Assembly: GCA_024280215.1 (NCBI GenBank)
Contig: JAJRQO010000034.1
Location: 1-64,000 of the forward strand
DNA from: Candidatus Zixiibacteriota bacterium
GTDB lineage: Bacteria > Zixibacteria > MSB-5A5 > GN15 > FEB-12
Reading direction: 5' to 3'
DNA length: 64,000 bases
Position 1 is the first letter of the stretch; every line of letters starts with the position of its first letter. The translations under genes and the position numbers were made by a program. Positions 18,176-27,838 of the stretch are shown in pieces. The notes beneath the pieces are model-generated. The model saw only the letters and a list, made by a program, of their open reading frames with translations. It did not search any database and was not told where the DNA came from.

Positions 18176-21100
18176 GTGCGTTACCTCTTACTTTCTCTTG
18201 CTTGTTTCATCTGCTTTTCAACCTATACGGATGCTTCTCCAATAAAAGTTATGTATGTTGGTGATGAAATTCCCAAACATATTAAACTGAACTCACACAC
18301 GATTATTACCAATTCAGATACTCTACGACTTAATCATACCATTTTACGCCGTGACATTGATTACAAATTTAATAGTAAGTTTATGCGGTTTGAATTGTTG
18401 CTTTCAACAAATTCATCCGATAGTCTGACCGTACGCTACCAATTACTACCCTCATGGCTTAAACAAAAATATGGTACTGCCCTACCTATACTCACTCCAC
18501 AATCTAAAAAAGCAAAAATCTATATCCCTCAGAATTTGAATTCTACTAATCAGACATCATCCGATATAACAATGAATGGCTCCAAATCATTTCGCTTCTC
18601 AACATCAAAATCAGGCAATGCGGGTTTTAATCAAACTTTAGATTTGAATTTGTCAGGACAACTTGCTAAAAATTTGACTTTACAAGGAACAATCTCCGAT
18701 AGAGGTTACAATCCTACTTACGGAACTTCTAATAGTCGTTTAAATGAATTAGACAAAATTAATTTACGGATAGAATCACCAAATTTTAAAACTGAAATAG
18801 GTGATATTACAATTTTGTCAAATGAGAGCAACGCTCAAAGAGAAAAAAAGATTTCAGGGCTTCATGTTGCTCTACAAAATAAAAACATACAACTCGGTAT
18901 GATTGCTGCTCGACCGAAAGGGCAGTATCGTTCAGTCTCACTAATAGGAATTATTAACAAGCAAGGTCCTTACCAGATAAAATCAGATGGAGCCAGACAA
19001 GCGATAATTCCAGGCTCAGAAACTGTGTGGCTTGATGGTATTAAGCTCAAGCGTGGAACCAATGATGACTACACTTTGGATTACCCAAATGGACAAATAA
19101 CCTTTAACGTGAACCACCTCATTGACAGTCGGAGTCGTATTGTCGTAGATTTTGAACCACTATCGTCTGAGTATAAACAAAAATATTTGCATGCTACAAC
19201 AAATTTATATTCAACTGATACAACATATACCTTCAAGTTCAATTGGATTCGTGAGGGGGATAATCAAGACGAAAATCTCTCACAATCATTTTCTGAGTCT
19301 GATGAACTACTACTCGCCAGCCAATCAGGTGATGAATTGGTTTTTAAGTCTGGTCTACTTTCTGACACCCTTGGTGCTTACGAACTTATTTTAGACTCTC
19401 TACCTGATACTATTTACACCTTTGTTGGTGAAGAACTTGGGCATTATGATGTCCGTTTCTCGTTTGTCGAAGCAGGCAAAGGGGACTATCTTTATATTGG
19501 TGGTAATCAGTATACATATGTAGGTTCAAACAACGGAGATTATTTACCACTGATTTTATTACGTACCCCCAAACAGACTGATTATCTGACCAGCTCATTT
19601 CAAATTAAAAATGGGTTGTTCGGTACATTACAAACCGAATGGATGCAAAGTAGAAAAATTAACAACCTGTTTGCAAATGATGTTAAGGCTGAGAATGAAA
19701 ATTATTATAACCTTAACTATAAGAAACAATTCATTGACTCAAAAAACAGAGTGCTGGCATCGTACCGTAAACGTGAAAATGGTTTTCAGGAAAGAAGCAG
19801 AGTCAATCAGGCAGATTATCAATACGATTTTTATCTACCTGCCCAAATTATTCTTACCAGCGATGAGGAAATTTTATCTCTGGCTTCTCAGATTTCTCTC
19901 ACGCAATCATTTCAAATTACGCCAGAATACAGCGTCTTAGACTATAATAATCAGTTTAATGCAAAAAAATATTCTCTGAAAACAAATTTTAGACCATTCA
20001 AGAAATTTAGTATAAAAGCTGATGTACAAAAAATTAAAACTAAATTGACCGATACACTTAGTGCAATTGGTAGCTCTAATAATTTGTTTTTACAAAGTAC
20101 ATATAGAATTTCAAGTAGTACCAACATGACAAGTTCTTTTAATCGAATAGAGCGAACAAACAATTATACTTCAATTTTGACTGGCTTTACCTATGACGAA
20201 TACATTTTGAAACTTTCAAGTAAATATTCTGCACTATCGTTTCAATACTATACTGAAGATTCTCTTTCCCTAAGTTGGCAGTTAAAAAAGAAAAGAAGAC
20301 GGTTACAGTTTGTGACAACAAATAAGTTCAAACTCTTAGATTATAAGTTGCAAATTCATTATCAACAAATTGAGACTACCTCAACAGATGACGCCTCTCT
20401 TATGACAAGGGCAAATTTCACCTATGATAATAGAAAGAAAAATCTACAAATTCAATCTTCATATATTCTATCAAATGAAACTCGTTTTAGTAAAGGGATT
20501 CGTTATCTTCAAGTAAACGATGGTGAGGGGGACTATATTTTCAGGGATAGTCAGTATGTCCCTGAAGCAGGCGGGGATTTTATCGTCGTAGAAGAACTTC
20601 TCTCAGAATCAGCCGATGTTAAGCGAGGCGAAAAGTCATTTTCTGTTTTGAGAAGATGGAAAAAGGCTTCTCTTACATATCATAGTAATATCAAGGAGGA
20701 ACTTTTTGCCGACGAGTCAAGAAGCACGGCATGGATTATCCCATTTTACTCAAATGATAAAAAACTCTACCTTTTTTATAACCGTTCTGAAAAAGCAAGT
20801 CTGAAAGCTTTCCCGATTAAGGGTGGGCATTTCTTTACTGTTAATATATTACAACAAAAAGAACAACGCTATATCAATCAGCTTAATCGTTTGAAAGAAT
20901 CATTGACGCTTGACTTCATGTTTAATCAATCTGTTCAAAAATTTTATTTCGAACAAAAATATGAATATTTCAGTAACCAAAGAGACCAGTATTATTTTCG
21001 CGATGGTGATGTTAATGGCTTTGCTCTCTCAGGTAAGATTAAAAAACTTGCAGGAAATAATGACTACGCGATTCAATTTAAGTACCGTTCTTCAGAGGAC

Positions 21101-21391
21101 GCCAATTTAGAAGATTCAAAATTATATATTCTGCTACTTGAAAATAGGTTTCAGTTTAAAAAACAGACTGAACTAAAAATAAGTTCTGAATTCTATAAAT
21201 CGAATAAGCAGGGTTCAGATAGTTATCTGCTAACAGATAATCGACCAGGAAGCCAAGGTGCAATATGGTCGGTAATTTTTAGAGCAAAAATAAAAAAAGA
21301 ATTTCGCCTGAACATGACAATTCAAGGGCGTCATTCAGACAGCAATCAAGCACGTATATTTGCGAGGACTGAATTTGTTGCACAATTTTAA
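18176..21391 (+). CDS. Large outer-membrane beta-barrel protein with SprA-type repeat motif
   Basis: Signal peptide; GSETVWLDGIKLKRGTNDDYTLDYPNGQITFNVNHLIDSRSRIVVDFE motif; long alternating beta-strand pattern to the C-terminal aromatic TEFVAQF. Confidence 0.65.
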   Translation: MRYLLLSLACFICFSTYTDASPIKVMYVGDEIPKHIKLNSHTIITNSDTLRLNHTILRRDIDYKFNSKFMRFELLLSTNSSDSLTVRYQLLPSWLKQKYGTALPILTPQSKKAKIYIPQNLNSTNQTSSDITMNGSKSFRFSTSKSGNAGFNQTLDLNLSGQLAKNLTLQGTISDRGYNPTYGTSNSRLNELDKINLRIESPNFKTEIGDITILSNESNAQREKKISGLHVALQNKNIQLGMIAARPKGQYRSVSLIGIINKQGPYQIKSDGARQAIIPGSETVWLDGIKLKRGTNDDYTLDYPNGQITFNVNHLIDSRSRIVVDFEPLSSEYKQKYLHATTNLYSTDTTYTFKFNWIREGDNQDENLSQSFSESDELLLASQSGDELVFKSGLLSDTLGAYELILDSLPDTIYTFVGEELGHYDVRFSFVEAGKGDYLYIGGNQYTYVGSNNGDYLPLILLRTPKQTDYLTSSFQIKNGLFGTLQTEWMQSRKINNLFANDVKAENENYYNLNYKKQFIDSKNRVLASYRKRENGFQERSRVNQADYQYDFYLPAQIILTSDEEILSLASQISLTQSFQITPEYSVLDYNNQFNAKKYSLKTNFRPFKKFSIKADVQKIKTKLTDTLSAIGSSNNLFLQSTYRISSSTNMTSSFNRIERTNNYTSILTGFTYDEYILKLSSKYSALSFQYYTEDSLSLSWQLKKKRRRLQFVTTNKFKLLDYKLQIHYQQIETTSTDDASLMTRANFTYDNRKKNLQIQSSYILSNETRFSKGIRYLQVNDGEGDYIFRDSQYVPEAGGDFIVVEELLSESADVKRGEKSFSVLRRWKKASLTYHSNIKEELFADESRSTAWIIPFYSNDKKLYLFYNRSEKASLKAFPIKGGHFFTVNILQQKEQRYINQLNRLKESLTLDFMFNQSVQKFYFEQKYEYFSNQRDQYYFRDGDVNGFALSGKIKKLAGNNDYAIQFKYRSSEDANLEDSKLYILLLENRFQFKKQTELKISSEFYKSNKQGSDSYLLTDNRPGSQGAIWSVIFRAKIKKEFRLNMTIQGRHSDSNQARIFARTEFVAQF

Positions 21392-23003
21392 TAAGCATAG
21401 GCTGATTGTTCAGTTTGTATTAGTCATACTGTACACTACTCTTTGTAGTGCTGAAGTGTTACAGTTTTCCGAGAGTGACAGTGTGTCGTTACAAAATGAG
21501 ATTGCCAGACAGACAGCTCTACATAATATTGATTCGCTCTCGTCATACTTAGTCAATCTTGGTTATCTCAATTCTCAGGTATATAAATCAAATGATACTC
21601 TTCATGTTACATTGGGGGATCAATTCTCTTTAGGCGTAATTATATTGTCTTCTGTTGTACCAACAACAGTTCACATTGACAAATTATTGACAAATGAAAC
21701 TGTTACAGCTGAAATAGATAAAATTATTCAGATAGAAAAAGACAAAGGCTATCAGTTTGCAACGATAACTATAGATTCAACATCAATAACATCATCTGAT
21801 GTAAATCTTTATTGCACACTACAAAAAGGTCCAATGCTCTATGTAGATTCTCTGAAATTTGAGGGACTAAAAAAATCTAATCATTCTATGCTCCACAAAT
21901 ATTTTAGCATTACCGATTCAATAATTTCTCCTAACTTGCTGTCTGTTCTTGAAAACGACGCAAAAAGAATTCCATACCTTTCGTTTCTTCCTCCAATCAA
22001 ACAAGAGCTCAAACAAGGCTATCAATCGGCTGATATAATTATTCCATTTAGTGAAAACAGAAATATCCTCTTTGAAGGAGGTGGGGGATATCTCTCCGAG
22101 ACAGAGCTTTTCCTATGGAACGTATCATTTCAATTTCAGAATCTTTTTGGGAAAGGAAAAGAAGTTTCCTTTCTTTCGCAAAAAAAAGATGAAAACAATC
22201 AGCAGCTTATTTTTAATTATAGGCAACCGTTTTTTTTACTCGGTGTCGGCTCAGCACAACTTGGAGTGCAAACTCGAGATTATCGTAATCAGTTCTATGA
22301 ATTTGTAACGAATGCCTCAATGAAAACTTACTATAAGAAAAAACTGTATACACAGCTATCGGGAAGATATAAATCTGTTGAGCAAGACATGAACCCGTCA
22401 TATCGTTCTGTTGAACTTGCTTTTGCGATAAGCAATAAAACCAACTATTCAAATTCTGAAGTTGTAAATACTTTTAATTATGCTTCAAAATTTAGTTATG
22501 GAAACCGTAAGTATTCTGACGATTCGTTATTTACAAGTCTCTCACAAAAATCATTTAATGAGTCCAGAATCGAGATTAACACGCAACTGGTAACAGTTTT
22601 AAAAAACAACTATGTCATGTTTACAAATTTAAAATTTCAAAGTTTTCAAACTGATGAAGAACTACCGCCGCTCGCAGAACTCTATTTAGTCGGTGGAAGT
22701 AACTCTATCAGAAGCTATAAAGATGAAATCTTTCCATCAATTCGAAATCTTACTGCAACTTTTGAACCACAATATAATTTTGGTTCTGGCGATTTCTTTT
22801 TATTTTACGATGCAGGTTATATCTATAATCGTACAGCATCTGAATCAAACGAAATTGTCGAATCAACAATCTTCCGTTCTGGCTATGGTGTAGGCATCTC
22901 TATTTTAAATGACGATAATTCTTTAAAAATATCATTTGGATGGAACAAAGAGCTTTCATTTGATACTCCTCGTATATCTCTGCAATTAAAAACTGGATTA
23001 TAA
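21360..23003 (+). CDS. Omp85/BamA-TamA-like outer-membrane protein (POTRA plus barrel); start uncertain
   Basis: POTRA-like segments (YVDSLKFEGLKKSNHSML) and C-terminal LYLVGGSNSIRSYKDEIFPSIRNLTATFEPQYNFGSGDFFLFYDAGYI signature. Confidence 0.75.
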   Translation: MRGLNLLHNFNKHRLIVQFVLVILYTTLCSAEVLQFSESDSVSLQNEIARQTALHNIDSLSSYLVNLGYLNSQVYKSNDTLHVTLGDQFSLGVIILSSVVPTTVHIDKLLTNETVTAEIDKIIQIEKDKGYQFATITIDSTSITSSDVNLYCTLQKGPMLYVDSLKFEGLKKSNHSMLHKYFSITDSIISPNLLSVLENDAKRIPYLSFLPPIKQELKQGYQSADIIIPFSENRNILFEGGGGYLSETELFLWNVSFQFQNLFGKGKEVSFLSQKKDENNQQLIFNYRQPFFLLGVGSAQLGVQTRDYRNQFYEFVTNASMKTYYKKKLYTQLSGRYKSVEQDMNPSYRSVELAFAISNKTNYSNSEVVNTFNYASKFSYGNRKYSDDSLFTSLSQKSFNESRIEINTQLVTVLKNNYVMFTNLKFQSFQTDEELPPLAELYLVGGSNSIRSYKDEIFPSIRNLTATFEPQYNFGSGDFFLFYDAGYIYNRTASESNEIVESTIFRSGYGVGISILNDDNSLKISFGWNKELSFDTPRISLQLKTGL

Positions 23004-23041
23004 AAGTTGACTCATGCGGTCCGTTTCTTTATGCTCACTGT

Positions 23042-23887
23042 ATGAACAAATCTCTCCCATACCTACAAATCATCAGACCAGTAAATTGTCTTTTAGCATC
23101 AATTGCAGTTTGGGTTGGAGCAATGATGACATGGGGCGAGCCAGAGATACTCAATCCGTTGATTGCCTCGCTCGCGACATTTTTGGTCTGTGCTTCTGGC
23201 AATATCGTCAATGATATAGTGGATGTACATATCGACCGAATCAATCGCCCCGAGAGAGTACTCGTACAACAAAAATTATCAATTACAATTGCAAAAGTAT
23301 ATGCAACACTACTAAACATAATCGCACTCAGCTTAGCACTCTTTATCAATCTTGATGTATTCATCGCCGCATTATCGGCAATTAGCTTACTTTATCTGTA
23401 TAATTATAAAGCCAAACAAGCACCCCTTATTGGAAATATCATCATCGCTCTGCTTGCTGGAATGGTTTTTATCACTGGTGGACTTTCTATAAATCGGGTT
23501 TTGACTATGACCCTTCCTGGTCCATTGATTGGAGCGATTTTTGCCTTTCTGTTTCATCTTGTAAGAGAAATTATCAAAGATATCGAAGATATAGATGGCG
23601 ACTTGCAGGCGGGACTCAAAACTATTCCGATTCTTTTTGGGAAACGAGTTTCGGTAGTTGTAGCTATGATTCTATTTTTGATTTTGACACTTTTTACTTA
23701 TTATCCGATTTTCAGTGGTTGGTACTCTGATTGGTATAAAATTCTGACAGTATATGTCGTCGATTTACCATTGCTGGCGTTTTTGATATTTCTTTGGGGT
23801 AATCCAAATAGGAAAATGTTGGCGGCGACATCATTACTATTAAAAATTGGTATGGGAATCGGTATAGTAGCACTTATTTTTTCATAA
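23042..23887 (+). CDS. UbiA-family prenyltransferase (geranylgeranylglycerol-phosphate geranylgeranyltransferase-like)
   Basis: NDIVDVHIDRINRPERVL and REIIKDIEDIDGDLQAGLKTIPILFG Asp-rich motifs, multi-TM. Confidence 0.82.
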   Translation: MNKSLPYLQIIRPVNCLLASIAVWVGAMMTWGEPEILNPLIASLATFLVCASGNIVNDIVDVHIDRINRPERVLVQQKLSITIAKVYATLLNIIALSLALFINLDVFIAALSAISLLYLYNYKAKQAPLIGNIIIALLAGMVFITGGLSINRVLTMTLPGPLIGAIFAFLFHLVREIIKDIEDIDGDLQAGLKTIPILFGKRVSVVVAMILFLILTLFTYYPIFSGWYSDWYKILTVYVVDLPLLAFLIFLWGNPNRKMLAATSLLLKIGMGIGIVALIFS

Positions 23888-23990
23888 TAAAATGAAACGA
23901 TTTTTTGAGTTATCAGTATAAAAATAGTTAAAAAATGTTAATTAGTAAACTTAGAGTTGAATAAGATTAAAAAATGTATTACATACTGTA

Positions 23991-24875
23991 ATGATTATGA
24001 TAAAAGAAAAATTGACAAAAAACTTTGCTAAAATGATAGCAACCCTTGCTTTAATCTTTTTGTTTGCCCAAGGTATTTCTGCTGAAATCTCAGTATCACA
24101 ATCGCTCACAGAGTCAGAAATTGCCTTTGAAGATACTGTGCAGTTTGAAATTATTGTCGAATGGCAAGGCAGTCAGATGTCATACCTTTTTAATAAACCG
24201 CTAACGCCATTTATTGACAGACTTAAAATTGGTAAATTCAGTTCATCAGTTAGTTCTCAAATGAGAGATGGTGTCGAGTATACTTTAAAAAGATATAACT
24301 ACTCACTTATTCCAACCTCGGCAGGGCTTGGGCTGATTGATTCAATTTATATAAATTACCTCAAACGGACTGATTCGCTTCCCGGAGTAGTTGTTACAGA
24401 ACCGATGAAAGTGCTTATTGCTAATCCTGTCGCAAAAATTAAAGAAGATGAGGAGATACATGAGTGGCTGTTGTTCGGAGTAGCTCTGATAGTTATCTTC
24501 GGAATTATCTTCTTATTTAGATGGAAAACGAATTCACAGTCTGTTGAAATTCAGCTTTCTCCTCAAGAACAATTTTTGTCAGAACTTGAACAGGTTAAAA
24601 GAGAAGCATCGTCGGATATGAAAACTTTCCAAACTCAGTTTTATGCGACATTGTCAAAGTTTCTTGTTACCGCTTATAACGTTAATGTTTCTTTAGTCAA
24701 TATAGATAACCTCATTGATGAACTCTCAAAAGCTGGGATGTCGATTGCCGAAGCTGAGCAAATTATGAAATGGCTCAAACAGGCAGAGGTTGATAAATAT
24801 GCTCCTATAGATCATGCACCTGGGGCAGTAGTAAGGTTAGAATCTGAAATCAGAACATTTTTTGAAAAGCAATAA
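23991..24875 (+). CDS. BatD-like/oxygen-tolerance-type membrane protein
   Basis: Signal peptide, N-terminal beta domain, single TM, C-terminal helical domain; first gene before moxR/bat cluster. Confidence 0.5.
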   Translation: MIMIKEKLTKNFAKMIATLALIFLFAQGISAEISVSQSLTESEIAFEDTVQFEIIVEWQGSQMSYLFNKPLTPFIDRLKIGKFSSSVSSQMRDGVEYTLKRYNYSLIPTSAGLGLIDSIYINYLKRTDSLPGVVVTEPMKVLIANPVAKIKEDEEIHEWLLFGVALIVIFGIIFLFRWKTNSQSVEIQLSPQEQFLSELEQVKREASSDMKTFQTQFYATLSKFLVTAYNVNVSLVNIDNLIDELSKAGMSIAEAEQIMKWLKQAEVDKYAPIDHAPGAVVRLESEIRTFFEKQ

Positions 24876-24899
24876 TAGTTTAAAATATATGGAGTACAC

Positions 24900-25889
24900 A
24901 TGAACACTGATATTCAAGAAATTCAAGCAAAGGTAGATAAAGAAGCTCTGTTTGTTGAAAAACTGATGACCCAGATCAGCTCTGTCATCGTTGGACAGAA
25001 TTATCTTATTGAGCGTCTTCTAATTGGCATCTTAGCTAACGGTCATATTCTAATTGAGGGTGTCCCTGGGCTTGCCAAAACACTTTCAGTGAATACATTG
25101 GCTAATGCGATTGAAGCAAAGTTCCAACGGTTACAATTCACCCCAGATTTACTACCTGCCGATTTAATCGGAACGATGATTTATAATCCGCAAACTTCCG
25201 AATTCACAATTAAAAAAGGTCCTGTCTTTGCTAATATTATTTTAGCTGATGAGATAAACCGTGCCCCAGCCAAAGTACAATCGGCACTTCTTGAAGCGAT
25301 GCAGGAACGTCAGGTAACCATCAGCGACACGACATACAGGCTTGAAGAACCGTTTTTGGTTTTAGCAACCCAGAATCCGATTGAACAAGAGGGAACCTAC
25401 CCGCTACCAGAAGCACAAGTAGATAGGTTCATGCTCAAACTGAATATTGGTTATCCATCTCCGACTGAAGAACGGATTATCATGGACAAAAATACGACTT
25501 CTGAGAAAAATACGGTTGAACAAGTCATCTCTACAAAAGAAATTCTTACCGCTCGTGAGGTTGTCCGTTCAATTTATATTGATGATAAAATTAAGGATTA
25601 CATTATCAATATCGTATTTGCCACTCGAGAACCTGAAAAGTATGGCTTGGGTGATATAAAAGATTTGATTTCATTTGGGGTTTCACCACGTGCGACTATC
25701 TATCTTAACTTAGCTGCTAAAGCCCACGCTTTCTTAAAAGGTCGTGGCTATGTCACCCCTGAAGATATCAAAGCGATTGGGCATGATGTTCTCCGTCATC
25801 GTTTGTTAATCACATACGAGGCAGAGGCAGAAGAAGTCTCGTCGGATGATCTTATCACAAAAATCTTTGACACAATTGAGGTTCCATAA
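24900..25889 (+). CDS. MoxR-family AAA ATPase
   Basis: ILIEGVPGLAKTLSVNTLA Walker A; ILADEINRAPAKVQSALLEAMQERQVT. Confidence 0.95.
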   Translation: MNTDIQEIQAKVDKEALFVEKLMTQISSVIVGQNYLIERLLIGILANGHILIEGVPGLAKTLSVNTLANAIEAKFQRLQFTPDLLPADLIGTMIYNPQTSEFTIKKGPVFANIILADEINRAPAKVQSALLEAMQERQVTISDTTYRLEEPFLVLATQNPIEQEGTYPLPEAQVDRFMLKLNIGYPSPTEERIIMDKNTTSEKNTVEQVISTKEILTAREVVRSIYIDDKIKDYIINIVFATREPEKYGLGDIKDLISFGVSPRATIYLNLAAKAHAFLKGRGYVTPEDIKAIGHDVLRHRLLITYEAEAEEVSSDDLITKIFDTIEVP

Positions 25890-25898
25890 ACTGCGATT

Positions 25899-26774
25899 AT
25901 GATTCCAAAAGAGATACTAAAAAAAGTTCGTCGTATTGAAATCCATACCAAAAAATTGGTTAATGATTTATTCTCAGGAGAATATCATTCCACTTTTAAA
26001 GGGCAAGGTATGGAATTTGAAGAGGTACGTCAGTATGTTGCTGGCGATGATATCCGTCTGATTGACTGGAATGTTACTGCACGTACAGGCGAGCCATTTA
26101 TCAAGAAATTTCGTGAAGAGCGTGAGCTTTCAGTAGTAATTTTGTTTGATGCGTCATCATCGGGTAAATTTGGTACTCGTGAACGGTTCAAAAGCGAAAC
26201 TGCAGCTGAACTTTCGGCGTTACTTGCTTTTTCAGCGATAAAAAATAATGATAAAGTTGGTTTGATTATTTTTACTGATAAAATAGAAAAATATATCCCA
26301 CCTCAAAAAGGGCGTGGACATGTGCTTCGATTGATTCGTGAAGTTCTCTTTTTTGAACCTGAGTCTTCAGGAACAGATATAAGTTCTGCCTTGGAATATT
26401 TTAACAAAGTTATCAAACGGAAATCGGTTGTCTTCTTAATATCCGATTTTATGTCGGAGGATTTTTATAAACCGTTACAAATTGCTAATAACAAACATGA
26501 TGTTATCGCAATGAAAATTTCTGACCCTCGGGAAACAACATTTGAAAATGTTGGACTTATTGAGCTTGAGGATTCCGAAACGGGTGAAATCTTTTTGGTC
26601 GATACCTCATCGAAAAAATTCCGCAACGAATTCGCTGCTCGAGCTGATGAAGATAATGCAAGTCTGCTCAAAGAATTTAGACTCATTAATATTGATTTTA
26701 TAAATATCAGAACCGATGAATCCTATATTATACCGCTCATCAATTTCTTTAAAATGAGAGGGAAACGTCATTGA
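25899..26774 (+). CDS. DUF58 domain protein
   Basis: FSGEYHSTFKGQGMEFEEVRQYVAGDDIRLIDWNVTARTGEPFIKKFREERELSV. Confidence 0.93.
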   Translation: MIPKEILKKVRRIEIHTKKLVNDLFSGEYHSTFKGQGMEFEEVRQYVAGDDIRLIDWNVTARTGEPFIKKFREERELSVVILFDASSSGKFGTRERFKSETAAELSALLAFSAIKNNDKVGLIIFTDKIEKYIPPQKGRGHVLRLIREVLFFEPESSGTDISSALEYFNKVIKRKSVVFLISDFMSEDFYKPLQIANNKHDVIAMKISDPRETTFENVGLIELEDSETGEIFLVDTSSKKFRNEFAARADEDNASLLKEFRLINIDFINIRTDESYIIPLINFFKMRGKRH

Positions 26775-27838
26775 TGAGAAACGTTAAATTTAAAAAATAT
26801 TATATTATCATCCTTTTGTTCTCAATGTTGATTACATCTGTTTCAATTGCTCAAGCAGACTCAACAAACGTATCTGGTTCAGGCGAACCTGTTTCTATAC
26901 CAGGTGTTGAAATACAAACGTCAATTAGTAAAGCCGAAATTTATATCGGTGATTTGGTCGAATACAATTTAACTATTATATATGACTCAACGATTGAACT
27001 TACACCACCACCACTTGGGGCAAACTTAGGGGCATTTGATGTAAAGGATTACCAACCTGATATTGAGTCAAGACTCGATGATGGTAGGATTAAATCAGAG
27101 AACAAATTTATTCTCTCAACTTTTACAACTGGCGATTATGTTATCCCAGTTATTCCAATTCATTTTACTCTTGCGGATGGTAGTCAAAAAATTATGTTTT
27201 CAGAGTCGGTGCCAATCAAAGTAATCTCACTACTCTTTGACACTGATGAAGATCAAGAGATTAAACCGTTAAAACCGCAATATGAATTCAAACGGGACTA
27301 CACATGGTACTATATTCTTGGCTCGGCACTTTTAATTCTTTTGCTTCTTGCTGGATTTTTAATTCGGAGAAGAATGTTACAGTCCGAAGAAGAATCAGAA
27401 TTTGTAGATCGACGTCCTGCGTGGGAAATCGCTTTTGAAAAATTAGCATTCTTAAAACAGAATGATTATATTACTAAATCAGAATTTAAATCATACTATA
27501 TAGATTTGACTGAAATTTTACGACTCTTTCATGAAAAAGTATATAAACAAAATTATACAGATATGACCACCGAAGAACTTTTGACATCATTTAAAGAGTT
27601 GGAGCTTCCAGAAGCTCTTTATGAAGATACTAAAAATTTTCTACACCATGCCGACTTAGTAAAATTTGCCAAATATACTCCTGATGAGAAGCGTGCCGAG
27701 TCGGACTATCAACTAATTCACTTGATGATTGAAAAAGTACGAGTTGATGTCCTCAAAAAAGAGGAAGAGAAACAATTGCTTCTTGCTCAGCAGGAAAAAA
27801 ACAAGATAACCATTAAAACAGATGAGGTCAGTTCATGA
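26771..27838 (+). CDS. Bat-operon membrane protein (DUF4381-like)
   Basis: Signal peptide SIAQADS, beta domain, TM and DYITKSEFKSYYIDLTEILRLFHEKVYKQNYTDMTTEELL. Confidence 0.65.
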   Translation: MMRNVKFKKYYIIILLFSMLITSVSIAQADSTNVSGSGEPVSIPGVEIQTSISKAEIYIGDLVEYNLTIIYDSTIELTPPPLGANLGAFDVKDYQPDIESRLDDGRIKSENKFILSTFTTGDYVIPVIPIHFTLADGSQKIMFSESVPIKVISLLFDTDEDQEIKPLKPQYEFKRDYTWYYILGSALLILLLLAGFLIRRRMLQSEEESEFVDRRPAWEIAFEKLAFLKQNDYITKSEFKSYYIDLTEILRLFHEKVYKQNYTDMTTEELLTSFKELELPEALYEDTKNFLHHADLVKFAKYTPDEKRAESDYQLIHLMIEKVRVDVLKKEEEKQLLLAQQEKNKITIKTDEVSS

